NCBI GenBank assembly: GCA_021808035.1
Contig: JAKBCG010000055.1
Coordinates: 1-10,896, forward strand
Direction of reading: 5' to 3'
DNA: 10,896 nucleotides
DNA from: Pseudomonadota bacterium
GTDB taxonomy: Bacteria > Pseudomonadota > Gammaproteobacteria > Steroidobacterales > Steroidobacteraceae
Shown piece after piece: positions 1 through 6,926 of the stretch. The notes beneath the pieces were generated by a model. That model ran no database searches. It saw only the letters and a list, made by a program, of their open reading frames with translations, and was not told the origin of the DNA. Made by a program: the position numbers and the translations under genes. Each line of letters starts with the position of its first letter. Within the stretch, counting starts at the first letter, position 1.

Positions 1-92
1 AGATCGTGCGACGGCGCATCGCGCAGCGCGCCCATCGTGCCGGCTTAGCCAGGGCGACGGGACCGATGGCCGCGACGGTGCCGCCCGCATGA
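1..92 (+). CDS. possible 3' end of an upstream CDS (partial, unidentified)
   Basis: The third reading frame is open from the left edge and ends in a TGA at 90-92 that overlaps the aminopeptidase ATG at 89 as ATGA, the usual arrangement of translationally coupled genes. The visible tail is about 29 residues, rich in Arg and Ala, with no recognisable motif. A competing reading is frame 1, which stops at TAG 46-48. Third-position G+C does not separate the frames (about 80% in both), and frame 3 contains a TTA codon that is rare in such DNA. The ATGA overlap, and the absence of a Shine-Dalgarno sequence before the aminopeptidase, favour frame 3. No function can be given. Confidence 0.3.
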   Translation, partial: IVRRRIAQRAHRAGLARATGPMAATVPPA

Positions 93-2797
93 CCACGGTC
101 CACATTGGGCCGACGCCGACCCGGCTCGCCGATTACCGGGCGCCCGCCTGGTTGATCGACACGGTGGACCTCGTGATCGATCTCGACGGCGAGCAAACCC
201 GGGTCGCCTCGACGCTGCAGGTGCGACGCAATCCGGCCGGGCCTCTCGCGGCGGTACCGCTGGTCCTCGACGGCCGCGACCAGCGGATCTCGGGCGTATG
301 GGTCGACGGTCGGGAGATCCCCGCGTCGGAACAAGACCTCTCGCCGACCACCCTCGCATTGCAGGTCCCGGAGCAATGCGTGGTGCGCATCGAATCGACG
401 ATACAGCCCCGCGCCAACCACAGTGGGCTCGGGATGTTCGTGGCCGGCGGCGGAGTGATCGCGACCCATTGCGAGCCGGAAGGCTTTCGCCGGATCACGT
501 ACTTCCCGGATCGGCCCGACGTATTGTCGGTCTATACGGTCACGCTGCGAGCGGATCGCGCCCGCTACCCCGTGCTGCTGTCGAACGGCAACCGGATCGC
601 GGACGGCGCGGACGACGACGGACGGCACTGGGTGCGTTGGCACGACCCCTATCCCAAGCCGTGCTACCTGTTCGCGCTCGTCGGGGGCGACGTCGCGAAG
701 GTCGAGGACCGCTTCGTCACACGGTCCGGTCGATCCGTGGCGCTCGAGATCTACGCGAACCGCGACCAGATCGCGTCGTGCCGACACGCGATGGAATCCC
801 TCAAGCGCGCGATGCGCTGGGACGAGGAGGAGTACGGCCTCGAATACGACCTGGAGGCGTATCACGTCGTCGCGCTCGACGGTCACGTGGGTGCGCAGGA
901 GAACAAGGGGCTGAACGTCTTCGCCGCCCAGACGATCGTCGCCGATCCGGAGGTCGCCACCGACGACGACTACATGTTGATCGAGCGCATCGTGGGTCAC
1001 GAATATTTTCACAACTGGACCGGCAACCGCGTGACCTGCCGCGATTGGTTCCAATTGAGCCTGAAGGAGGGCCTGACGAGGTTTCGTGATCAGGAGTTCT
1101 CTTGCGCGATGTCGGCCGCCGCCGAGAAACGCATCGAGGCCGTGCGCCACATCCGCTTCGATCAGTTCCCCGAGGATGCCGGGCCGGCGGCGCACCCGGT
1201 GAAGCCGGAATTCTACGTCGAGGTCGCGAACCTCTACACCTCGACGGTCTACGACAAGGGCGCGGAATTGATCCGGATGCTGCGTATCATCGTCGGTGCG
1301 CCGGCCTACCGGCGCGGCGTCGCGCTCTACCTCGCGCGTCACGACGGTCGCGCCGCAACCACCGAGGACTTCGTGCGCGCGATCGAGGACGCATCGCAAC
1401 GCGACCTGACCCAGTTCCGTCTCTGGTATCACCAGGCGGGCACGCCGCTGGTCGAGATCGACGAGCAGTACGACGCCGTGACCCAGACGTACCGGTTGCG
1501 CTTCCGCCAGTCGTGCCCCGCGACGCCCGGCCAGCCACGCAAGGAGCCGATGCACATTCCGGTCGCGGTCGGCCTGCTCGACCGCGAGGGGCGATCCCTG
1601 TTTCCACGACTGCGGCACGAATCGAATCCCGCCGGCGAGCGCACGCGGCTGCTCGAGATCCGGCACGCGACCGAGGATTTCGAGTTCGTCGGCGTACCTC
1701 ACGCGCCCGTGCTCTCGGTGCTGCGGGATTTCACCGCCCCGGTCCGGGTGTCGTTCGCCCGCAGCGCGGCTGACGAGGCGTTTCTCGCGATTCACGACAT
1801 CGATCCGGTGAGTCGGTGGGACAACGCCCAGTCCCTCGTGATTCGCGCGATCCTGCACGCGGCCGACGACCTTCGGGCCCTGCGCCCGCCGCGACTCGAC
1901 CCCACGCTCCACGATGCGTACGCCGAGATTCTGGCGCGCGAGCGCGATCCCGGGATCGCCGCTCTGCTGCTGCAGGTGCCGGAGGAAAACACCCTGGGGG
2001 CCGCGATCACGCCGCCGATCGACTTGGACTCGATCGTCGCCGCGCGACGGTTCGTGATTCAGGCGCTCGCGAGATCGCTCCGTGGCCGTTGGCTCGAGCA
2101 CTACGAGCGGCTCACGACGGATGAACCTTACGAGGCGCGGGCCGAGCCGATCGCCAGGCGGCGCCTGCGCAACCTGTGCCTTGCCTATCTCGGCGCGACC
2201 GGCGACTCCGCCGACCTCGACCGGATCGTCGCTCAAGTGCACGACGGCCGGAACGTGACCGACCGCCTCGCGGCGCTGTCGATCCTGGCCGACGTCGACT
2301 GCCCCCAACGGCCCGCGACGTTCGAGCGGTTCTACGAGCGCTGGGGCCGGAACGGCTTGATCGTCGTCAAATGGTTCCACGTCCAGGCGATCTCACGCTT
2401 GCCCGGAACCGTCGAGCGCGTACGTGACCTGCTCGCTCATCCGGCCTTCGACGTGACGAATCCCGCGAAGGGGTATGCGCTGATCGGCGGGTTCTGCCGG
2501 CGCAACTACGTCCAGTTCCACGAACCGGGAGGCAGCGGCTATCGACTGTTTGCGGATGTCCTGTTGATGGCGGATCGCCTCAAGCCTGAGAGCGTACACT
2601 GGCTCGTGCCGCAAGCGATGCAATGGCGCCGCTTCGATGAGGCGCGCCAGCAACTGATGCAGGCGGAATTCGCGAGGATCCTCGCGACGCCAGGGATCTC
2701 GCGCGGGCTTCAGGAACTCATCGGGAACGCGATTCGGCAGCCGCCGCCGAGCCGCGCCACGAGCGCGGCGGCGGCGCCCCGCATCGGCGGAACGTGA
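89..2797 (+). CDS. pepN: aminopeptidase N (M1 family zinc metallopeptidase)
   Basis: This 902-residue protein aligns along its length with E. coli PepN (870 residues), a cytoplasmic enzyme that removes N-terminal residues from peptides. The zinc site is HEYFH at 304-308, with E305 as general base, plus the third ligand E327. Tyr388 in STVYDKGAE matches E. coli Y381, which stabilises the transition state. E131 in CEPEGF corresponds to the amine-binding E121. Domain order by homology: N-terminal beta domain to about 200, catalytic domain to about 445, Ig-like domain to about 550, then a C-terminal helical domain. The tail after about 885 is low-complexity Pro/Ala/Ser. The exopeptidase motif is GAQEN (268-272), not GAMEN, and the preceding S1 loop is one residue shorter than in E. 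coli. ATG 89 is the only in-frame start visible; there is no Shine-Dalgarno, but its ATGA overlap with an upstream stop suggests coupling. Family assignment is certain; specificity is open. Confidence 0.96.
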   Translation: MTTVHIGPTPTRLADYRAPAWLIDTVDLVIDLDGEQTRVASTLQVRRNPAGPLAAVPLVLDGRDQRISGVWVDGREIPASEQDLSPTTLALQVPEQCVVRIESTIQPRANHSGLGMFVAGGGVIATHCEPEGFRRITYFPDRPDVLSVYTVTLRADRARYPVLLSNGNRIADGADDDGRHWVRWHDPYPKPCYLFALVGGDVAKVEDRFVTRSGRSVALEIYANRDQIASCRHAMESLKRAMRWDEEEYGLEYDLEAYHVVALDGHVGAQENKGLNVFAAQTIVADPEVATDDDYMLIERIVGHEYFHNWTGNRVTCRDWFQLSLKEGLTRFRDQEFSCAMSAAAEKRIEAVRHIRFDQFPEDAGPAAHPVKPEFYVEVANLYTSTVYDKGAELIRMLRIIVGAPAYRRGVALYLARHDGRAATTEDFVRAIEDASQRDLTQFRLWYHQAGTPLVEIDEQYDAVTQTYRLRFRQSCPATPGQPRKEPMHIPVAVGLLDREGRSLFPRLRHESNPAGERTRLLEIRHATEDFEFVGVPHAPVLSVLRDFTAPVRVSFARSAADEAFLAIHDIDPVSRWDNAQSLVIRAILHAADDLRALRPPRLDPTLHDAYAEILARERDPGIAALLLQVPEENTLGAAITPPIDLDSIVAARRFVIQALARSLRGRWLEHYERLTTDEPYEARAEPIARRRLRNLCLAYLGATGDSADLDRIVAQVHDGRNVTDRLAALSILADVDCPQRPATFERFYERWGRNGLIVVKWFHVQAISRLPGTVERVRDLLAHPAFDVTNPAKGYALIGGFCRRNYVQFHEPGGSGYRLFADVLLMADRLKPESVHWLVPQAMQWRRFDEARQQLMQAEFARILATPGISRGLQELIGNAIRQPPPSRATSAAAAPRIGGT

Positions 2798-2828
2798 CGC
2801 ATCGACGATTTCACGAGGAACCGGGTCC

Positions 2829-2882
2829 ATGTTGAATGCCATTCGCCGATGCGCGCGCGATGACGCGCGCTCTACGCCATGA
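2829..2882 (+). CDS. candidate 17-codon leader ORF before the amidase
   Basis: ATG 2829 lies 9 nt after a good GAGGA Shine-Dalgarno (2815-2819), better than any site near the amidase start. It opens a 17-codon frame (MLNAIRRCARDDARSTP) that stops at TGA 2880-2882. The stop overlaps the amidase ATG 2879 as ATGA. The peptide has four Arg and resembles no family I know. It may serve only as a translational on-ramp for the amidase, or its codons may pass through the GC hairpin at 2853-2870 in an attenuation-like way. It could also be chance. The Shine-Dalgarno and overlap are seen in the sequence; function is inference. Confidence 0.3.
   Translation: MLNAIRRCARDDARSTP
2853..2870 (+). promoter_or_regulatory. 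GC hairpin in the pepN-amidase gap
   Basis: A perfect 7-bp inverted repeat, GCGCGCG (2853-2859) and CGCGCGC (2864-2870), encloses the 4-nt loop ATGA. It would form a very stable RNA stem just before the amidase start at 2879. No T-run follows, so it is not a typical Rho-independent terminator. It could hide or modulate initiation at the amidase, or pause polymerase. Alternating GC is common in this DNA, so the repeat could be incidental. Confidence 0.35.
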
Positions 2883-4297
2883 TCGCCGGCAAGGTTCGCA
2901 TGCGCGGCGTGATCGAGATCGCCGATTCGATCCGGCGTCGGGAACTGCGCGCGTCCGACGTCCTGGAGGAATGCCTGCAAACGCTCGCGAGCGCCGATCC
3001 CCAGGTGAACGCCTGCGTGCTCTCCCGCACGGATCTCGCGCGCGAGGAAGCGGCCGCGATCGATCGACGCATCCGGCGCGGAGAGGATCCGGGAGCGCTC
3101 GCCGGCGTCCCGTTCGCCGTCAAGGACATCGAGGACATTGCGGGCCTGCCGACGACCCAGGGGTCACTGCTCCTGAAGGATGCGCCACCGGCGACCGAGG
3201 ACTCGGTTCACGTCGAGCGCCTGCGGGCGGCCGGCGCGGTCGCGATCGGCAAGACCAATGTCTGCGAGTTCGGCGTCGATTCCAGCACGTACAACCGGCT
3301 CTGGGGCGTCACGCGCAATCCCTGGAACCTGCGGCTCACGCCGGGGGGCAGCAGCGGCGGCTCGTCGGCGGCCGTTGCCGCCGGGATCGTGCCGTTCGCG
3401 ACGGCCACGGATGCATCGGGTTCCACCCGGGAGCCGGCTTCGTTCACGGGTCTCGTGGGGCTGAAGCCGAGCCACGGACGCATTCCCCGGAGCGACGGAT
3501 TCGCCAATTGGGCGACCCACGGCGCGCTCACGCGAAGCGTCGCCGATACCGCGCGTTACCTGGACGTGGTCGCCGGACCGGATGATCGGGACCGTCAGTC
3601 GCTCCCCGCAAGCGGCGTGTGCCATGAGAGGATCATCGAAACCCTCGACGTCGCCGGCTTGCGAGCGGTCTGGTCGCCGGACCTCGGCTATGCCGTCGTC
3701 GAGCCGGAGGTGGCCGAACTCGCGCACCAGGCGGCACGAACGCTCGTCACCGCGGGCGGATTGCGCTGGATCGAGCGCGACTTGCGGCTCGTGAACGCGC
3801 GCGATGCGCTGGGCATCATCATGATCTCGAAGGCGCGCGACGACATGACGCTGAGCGGCCTCCTGCCGGGCCGCTTCGACGCGCTCGGCGCACAACTCCA
3901 ATACTGGCTCGAGAAGGGCAAGGACATCGGACCGGCCGAGGTGGCGGCGTCCTGGCGCACGGTCCGGCAACTGGAGAGAGAGATGGCGATGCTCTTTCTC
4001 GATGTCGATGTCCTCCTGACCCCGGCGGTGGCCTGCGAGCCATACCCGGCCGACGCGATGATGCCGGAGATCATCGACCGCCGGGACGCGAGCCACTCCG
4101 GTCCGGAGCCGTTCGGCTTGATCGCGAACGTCGCGTGGAACCCATCGATCTCGGTGCCCGCCGGACTCACGAAGCGTGACCTGCCGGTGGGTCTGCAGAT
4201 CACGGTACGGCGACATCGCGACGACGTGGCGCTCCGGCTGGCGCGACTCCTCGAGCTCGCCCAGCCTTGGCACTTCCCTTGGGCACTCGGCGCATGA
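2879..4297 (+). CDS. amidase-signature family hydrolase
   Basis: A 472-residue amidase of the GatA/FAAH superfamily, which hydrolyses carboxamides to acid and ammonia or amine. The Ser-cisSer-Lys triad is complete: K82 (FAVKDI), S158 (first Ser of GGSSGG, 156-161) and S182 (GSTR). The spacings of 76 and 24 nearly equal those of FAAH (75 and 24). The usual VGLKPSHGR block follows the nucleophile. The loop before it reads TDASGSTREPAS, where most relatives have TDGGGSIRIPA. There is no leader or membrane segment, so it is probably cytoplasmic. Two starts are possible: ATG 2879, coupled to the 17-codon leader by ATGA, or ATG 2900, with AAGG 5 nt upstream, which removes seven residues. A role as GatA is unlikely because no gatB or gatC is adjacent. 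The asparaginase begins 22 bp downstream. The substrate is unknown. Confidence 0.93.
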   Translation: MIAGKVRMRGVIEIADSIRRRELRASDVLEECLQTLASADPQVNACVLSRTDLAREEAAAIDRRIRRGEDPGALAGVPFAVKDIEDIAGLPTTQGSLLLKDAPPATEDSVHVERLRAAGAVAIGKTNVCEFGVDSSTYNRLWGVTRNPWNLRLTPGGSSGGSSAAVAAGIVPFATATDASGSTREPASFTGLVGLKPSHGRIPRSDGFANWATHGALTRSVADTARYLDVVAGPDDRDRQSLPASGVCHERIIETLDVAGLRAVWSPDLGYAVVEPEVAELAHQAARTLVTAGGLRWIERDLRLVNARDALGIIMISKARDDMTLSGLLPGRFDALGAQLQYWLEKGKDIGPAEVAASWRTVRQLEREMAMLFLDVDVLLTPAVACEPYPADAMMPEIIDRRDASHSGPEPFGLIANVAWNPSISVPAGLTKRDLPVGLQITVRRHRDDVALRLARLLELAQPWHFPWALGA

Positions 4298-4319
4298 TCC
4301 CTCCGGCTCACGAACTCGG

Positions 4320-5303
4320 ATGATGCGTCGCGTTCACCTGCTCGGGACCGGTGGCACGATCGCGGGCGCCCAGCCGGATCCGCGGCACACCGGCTACAGC
4401 CCCGGGGTATACCCGATCGAGACCTTGCTGACGGCCGTTCCCGGACTCGGCGAGCTGGCGCATCTGTCCTGCGAGCAGGTGGTGAACATCGGCAGCCAAG
4501 ACATGGACGATGCCATCTGGCTCGCGCTCGCGCGACGAGTCAACGATCTCGCGGACGACGCCGTGATCGACGCCCTGCTGATCACCCATGGCACCGACAC
4601 GCTGGAGGAAACCGCGTATTTTCTGAGTCTCGTGACCGCGAGCGCGAAGCCGATGGTTATGGTCGGCGCGATGCGCCCGGCGACGGCCATCAGCGCCGAC
4701 GGGCCCGGGAACTTGTACAACGGCGTCGCGGTCGCGCGCGATCCAGGGGCGCCGGGCCGTGGCACGCTGCTGTGCATGGACGGAGAGATTCACCGGCCAC
4801 GATACGCGACCAAAACCAGCACGATGGGTGCGAGTGCGTTCTCGAGCCTGCTCGGAGGGCTCGTCGGTGTCGTGCAAACCGGTCGCGTGCACTGGCTCGA
4901 GCGGGCGCCGCCGGTCCGCGCGGCGCATTTCTCGATCTCGGGAGTCGAGCGGCTCCCGCGAGTGGACGTCTTGATCGCACACGCCGGAATGAACGCCGAC
5001 TTGATCGACGCGGCGGTCGCCGCTGGCGCGCGCGGACTCGTGATCGCCGGCGTCGGCTCCGGCAACATGAGCGGTCGCGCGATCGCTCGGCTCACCGACG
5101 CCGCTGCGCATGGCGTCACGGTGGTGCGCAGCTCGCGGGTGCCGCGGTCGATGGTGCTTCGCAATGGCGAAGTCGACGACGACCATCACGGATTCGTCGC
5201 GGCTCGCGATCTGAATCCCGCAAAATCCCGCGTGCTGTTGCAGCTCGCCCTCACGGCGACGAACGACACGCGACTCATTCAGGAGGTCTTCGAGCGATGC
5301 TGA
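4320..5303 (+). CDS. L-asparaginase (type II-like, apparently cytoplasmic)
   Basis: Converts L-asparagine, and possibly L-glutamine, to the acid plus ammonia. The protein is 327 residues from ATG 4320, or 326 from the adjacent ATG 4323. Counting from 4323, every catalytic residue of E. coli AnsB has a counterpart: T12 (GTGGTIAG), Y25, S58 (NIGSQDM), T91-D92 (THGTDT), K164 (ATKTS), N248 (GSGNM) and E283 (GEVDD). The C-terminal LNP-x-K-x-RVLLQLALT block is also AnsB-like. Unlike AnsB, no signal peptide precedes the first strand, so a cytoplasmic location is inferred. The frame is open further upstream to an ATG at 4176, but that part overlaps the amidase and has no leader-like or family-like sequence. 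The Shine-Dalgarno is weak, which fits coupling to the amidase 22 bp before. The end overlaps the dehydrogenase start by 7 bp. Glutaminase activity cannot be judged. Confidence 0.93.
   Translation: MMRRVHLLGTGGTIAGAQPDPRHTGYSPGVYPIETLLTAVPGLGELAHLSCEQVVNIGSQDMDDAIWLALARRVNDLADDAVIDALLITHGTDTLEETAYFLSLVTASAKPMVMVGAMRPATAISADGPGNLYNGVAVARDPGAPGRGTLLCMDGEIHRPRYATKTSTMGASAFSSLLGGLVGVVQTGRVHWLERAPPVRAAHFSISGVERLPRVDVLIAHAGMNADLIDAAVAAGARGLVIAGVGSGNMSGRAIARLTDAAAHGVTVVRSSRVPRSMVLRNGEVDDDHHGFVAARDLNPAKSRVLLQLALTATNDTRLIQEVFERC
5281..5286 (+). promoter_or_regulatory. strong ribosome binding site fixing the dehydrogenase start
   Basis: AGGAGG, the full anti-16S match, lies inside the asparaginase coding sequence, 10 nt before ATG 5297. 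It decides the dehydrogenase start against the much longer open frame that runs back to 4772. It also suggests that this gene is translated more strongly than its neighbours, whose sites are weak. Confidence 0.8.
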
Positions 5304-6052
5304 AACCATCGGGTCATGAAGGATCGGGCCGTCTCGCGGGGAAGACGGCGCTGGTGACCGCGGCGGGGCAAGGCATCGGCCGTGCGACCGCGGAGCGTTT
5401 CGCCCGCGAAGGGGCCAAGGTCTGGGCGACGGATCTCGACCCGGCGTTGCTCGAGGGACTCCACGGCTGCCACGTCGCCGCACTGGACGTCACTGACCCC
5501 GCGGCAATTGCGTCCATCGTCGGACGGGCCGGCGCGATCGACGTACTGTTCAATTGCGCGGGCTTCGTCGCGAACGGCACGATCCTCGACTGCTCCGCAG
5601 AAGACTGGCGTTTTTCCTTCGAACTCAACGTCATGTCGATGGTCCGGATGATCCGCGCGATCCTGCCGGGAATGCTGGACCGCGCTGCAGGATCGATCAT
5701 CAATGTCTCGAGCGTCGCGGGTGCGCCGCGCGGTGTGCCGAACCGCTGCGTCTACGGCACCACGAAAGCCGCGATCGTCGGCCTGACGAAGTCGGTTGCG
5801 GCCGATTTCGTGACTCAGGGGATCCGCTGCAACGCGATTTGCCCCGGCACGGTCGAGACTCCCTCGCTGCACCAACGACTCCACGCGACCGGGAATTACG
5901 ACCAGGCGCTGGCTGCGTTCGTCGCGCGTCAGCCGATGGGCCGGCTCGGTCGCCCCGACGAGGTGGCGTCGCTCGCAGCGTACCTGGCATCGGATGAGGC
6001 GGGCTTCACGACCGGCCAGTGCCACATCATCGACGGCGGTTGGGCCAATTGA
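5297..6052 (+). CDS. SDR-family NAD-dependent dehydrogenase, BDH2/2-keto-3-deoxy-L-fuconate dehydrogenase type
   Basis: A 251-residue classical short-chain dehydrogenase, very close in motif order to human BDH2 (DHRS6) and to bacterial 2-keto-3-deoxy-L-fuconate/rhamnonate 4-dehydrogenases. Seen: cofactor loop TAAGQGIG (21-28), D46 after strand 2 (implies NAD rather than NADP), NCAG (86-89), and the catalytic tetrad N111, S139, Y153, K157. The NRCVYGTTKAA stretch includes R150, matching the carboxylate-contacting Arg144 of BDH2, so an acid substrate is likely. CPGTVETPS and the C-terminal IIDGGW are family hallmarks. The AGGAGG site supports ATG 5297, which overlaps the asparaginase stop. The FAH-family hydrolase next door, as in L-fucose and L-rhamnose clusters, supports a role producing a 2,4-diketo acid for cleavage. 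A 3-hydroxybutyrate dehydrogenase is the main alternative. Confidence 0.9.
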   Translation: MLKPSGHEGSGRLAGKTALVTAAGQGIGRATAERFAREGAKVWATDLDPALLEGLHGCHVAALDVTDPAAIASIVGRAGAIDVLFNCAGFVANGTILDCSAEDWRFSFELNVMSMVRMIRAILPGMLDRAAGSIINVSSVAGAPRGVPNRCVYGTTKAAIVGLTKSVAADFVTQGIRCNAICPGTVETPSLHQRLHATGNYDQALAAFVARQPMGRLGRPDEVASLAAYLASDEAGFTTGQCHIIDGGWAN

Positions 6053-6071
6053 GGACACGGGGGCAACATCG

Positions 6072-6926
6072 ATGAAGCTGGTTCGTTATGGGCGTCCGGG
6101 CGCAGAGCGTCCGGGATTGATCGACGCGCGGGGCACGGTTCGCGACCTATCGCCGGTGCTCGACGATGTCGATGGGTCCTCGCTGTCGCACGCGAGCCTC
6201 GCGCGGCTCCGCGATCTCGATGTCGCGAGCCTGAAGCGGGTCGACTCGGTGGATCGCTTCGGTCCATGCGTCGCCAGGCCGGGCAAGTTCATTTGCATCG
6301 GTCTGAATTTCCGCGATCACGCCGCGGAAACCGGCGCGCCGATTCCTGCGGAGCCGATCGTCTTCATGAAGGCCACGAGCGCCGTCAACGGACCGGACGA
6401 TCCGATCATCATGCCGCGCAATTCCCGCAAGCTCGACTGGGAGGTCGAACTCGCCTTCGTCGTCGGCGAGGAATGCCGTTACGTCGACGAGGCCGACGCC
6501 GCCGCGAAGATCGCCGGCTATTGCATCTGCAACGACGTCTCGGAGCGGGAGTTCCAGCTCGAGCGCGGCGGCCAATGGGACAAGGGCAAAGGGTGCGACT
6601 CGTTCGGCCCGATCGGCCCCTGGCTCGTGACCGCGGACGAGGTCCGCGATCCCGATTCGCTGCGGATGTGGTTGACGGTGAACGGCGAGCGCATGCAGGA
6701 CGGATCGACGAGTCAGATGATCTTCCGGCCCGCGTTCCTGCTGTCCTATCTGAGCCAGTTCATGAGCCTGCAGCCGGGCGACGTCGTGACGACCGGCACT
6801 CCGGCCGGCGTCGGGCTCGGTCGACACCCGCCGCGATATCTCCAGGTCGGCGACGTCGTCGAGCTGGGGATCGACGGACTCGGTACGCAGCGACAAGTCG
6901 TCGTGCGGGAGAGACCATCGGCATGA
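6072..6926 (+). CDS. FAH-family hydrolase, 2,4-diketo-3-deoxy-L-fuconate/rhamnonate hydrolase type
   Basis: A 284-residue member of the fumarylacetoacetate hydrolase superfamily, which cleaves C-C bonds of diketo acids using a divalent metal. The metal-binding E-x-E is E124/E126 (DWEVEL) and the Asp is D155 (CNDVSERE). The family core FICIGLNFRDHA lies at 73-84. The blocks EREFQLERGG, WDKGKGCDSFGPIGPWL and FMSLQPGDVV-TTGTP match the subgroup that hydrolyses 2,4-diketo-3-deoxy-rhamnonate or -fuconate to pyruvate and lactate. The short N-terminal domain MKLVRYG is also typical. ATG 6072 has a GGGGG run 8 nt upstream and follows the dehydrogenase by 19 bp; the frame upstream of 6072 lies within that gene and is not family-like. 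The stop overlaps the next start as ATGA. No sugar dehydrogenase, lactonase or dehydratase is present, so the natural substrate may differ. Ureidoglycolate lyase-type annotation is a common alternative but less fitting. Confidence 0.9.
   Translation: MKLVRYGRPGAERPGLIDARGTVRDLSPVLDDVDGSSLSHASLARLRDLDVASLKRVDSVDRFGPCVARPGKFICIGLNFRDHAAETGAPIPAEPIVFMKATSAVNGPDDPIIMPRNSRKLDWEVELAFVVGEECRYVDEADAAAKIAGYCICNDVSEREFQLERGGQWDKGKGCDSFGPIGPWLVTADEVRDPDSLRMWLTVNGERMQDGSTSQMIFRPAFLLSYLSQFMSLQPGDVVTTGTPAGVGLGRHPPRYLQVGDVVELGIDGLGTQRQVVVRERPSA

Noticed and set aside
3164..4273. 369-codon open frame on the - strand, antisense to the amidase
   Set aside because: It lies wholly inside a gene with a complete catalytic triad; the translation is Arg-rich with no motif. 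Long antisense frames are expected in G+C-rich codon-biased DNA.
4176..4319. N-terminal extension of the asparaginase to ATG 4176
   Set aside because: It overlaps the amidase and adds residues with no leader or family character; numbering from 4323 matches AnsB active-site positions closely.
4772..5296. N-terminal extension of the dehydrogenase to ATG 4772
   Set aside because: It is an Arg-rich shadow of the asparaginase gene; AGGAGG and the SDR fold start at 5297.
2879..5303. Amidase as the GatA subunit of a tRNA amidotransferase
   Set aside because: No gatB or gatC nearby and the neighbours are catabolic; the active-site loop also departs from the usual pattern.
4308..5483. 391-codon open frame on the - strand, antisense to the asparaginase
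   Set aside because: The + strand encodes all asparaginase active-site residues; the antisense product is low-complexity Arg/Asp/His with no family resemblance.
6266..6922. N-terminal extension of the reductase to ATG 6266
   Set aside because: It is a shadow of the FAH gene; the reductase domain begins at 6923 with ATGA overlap.
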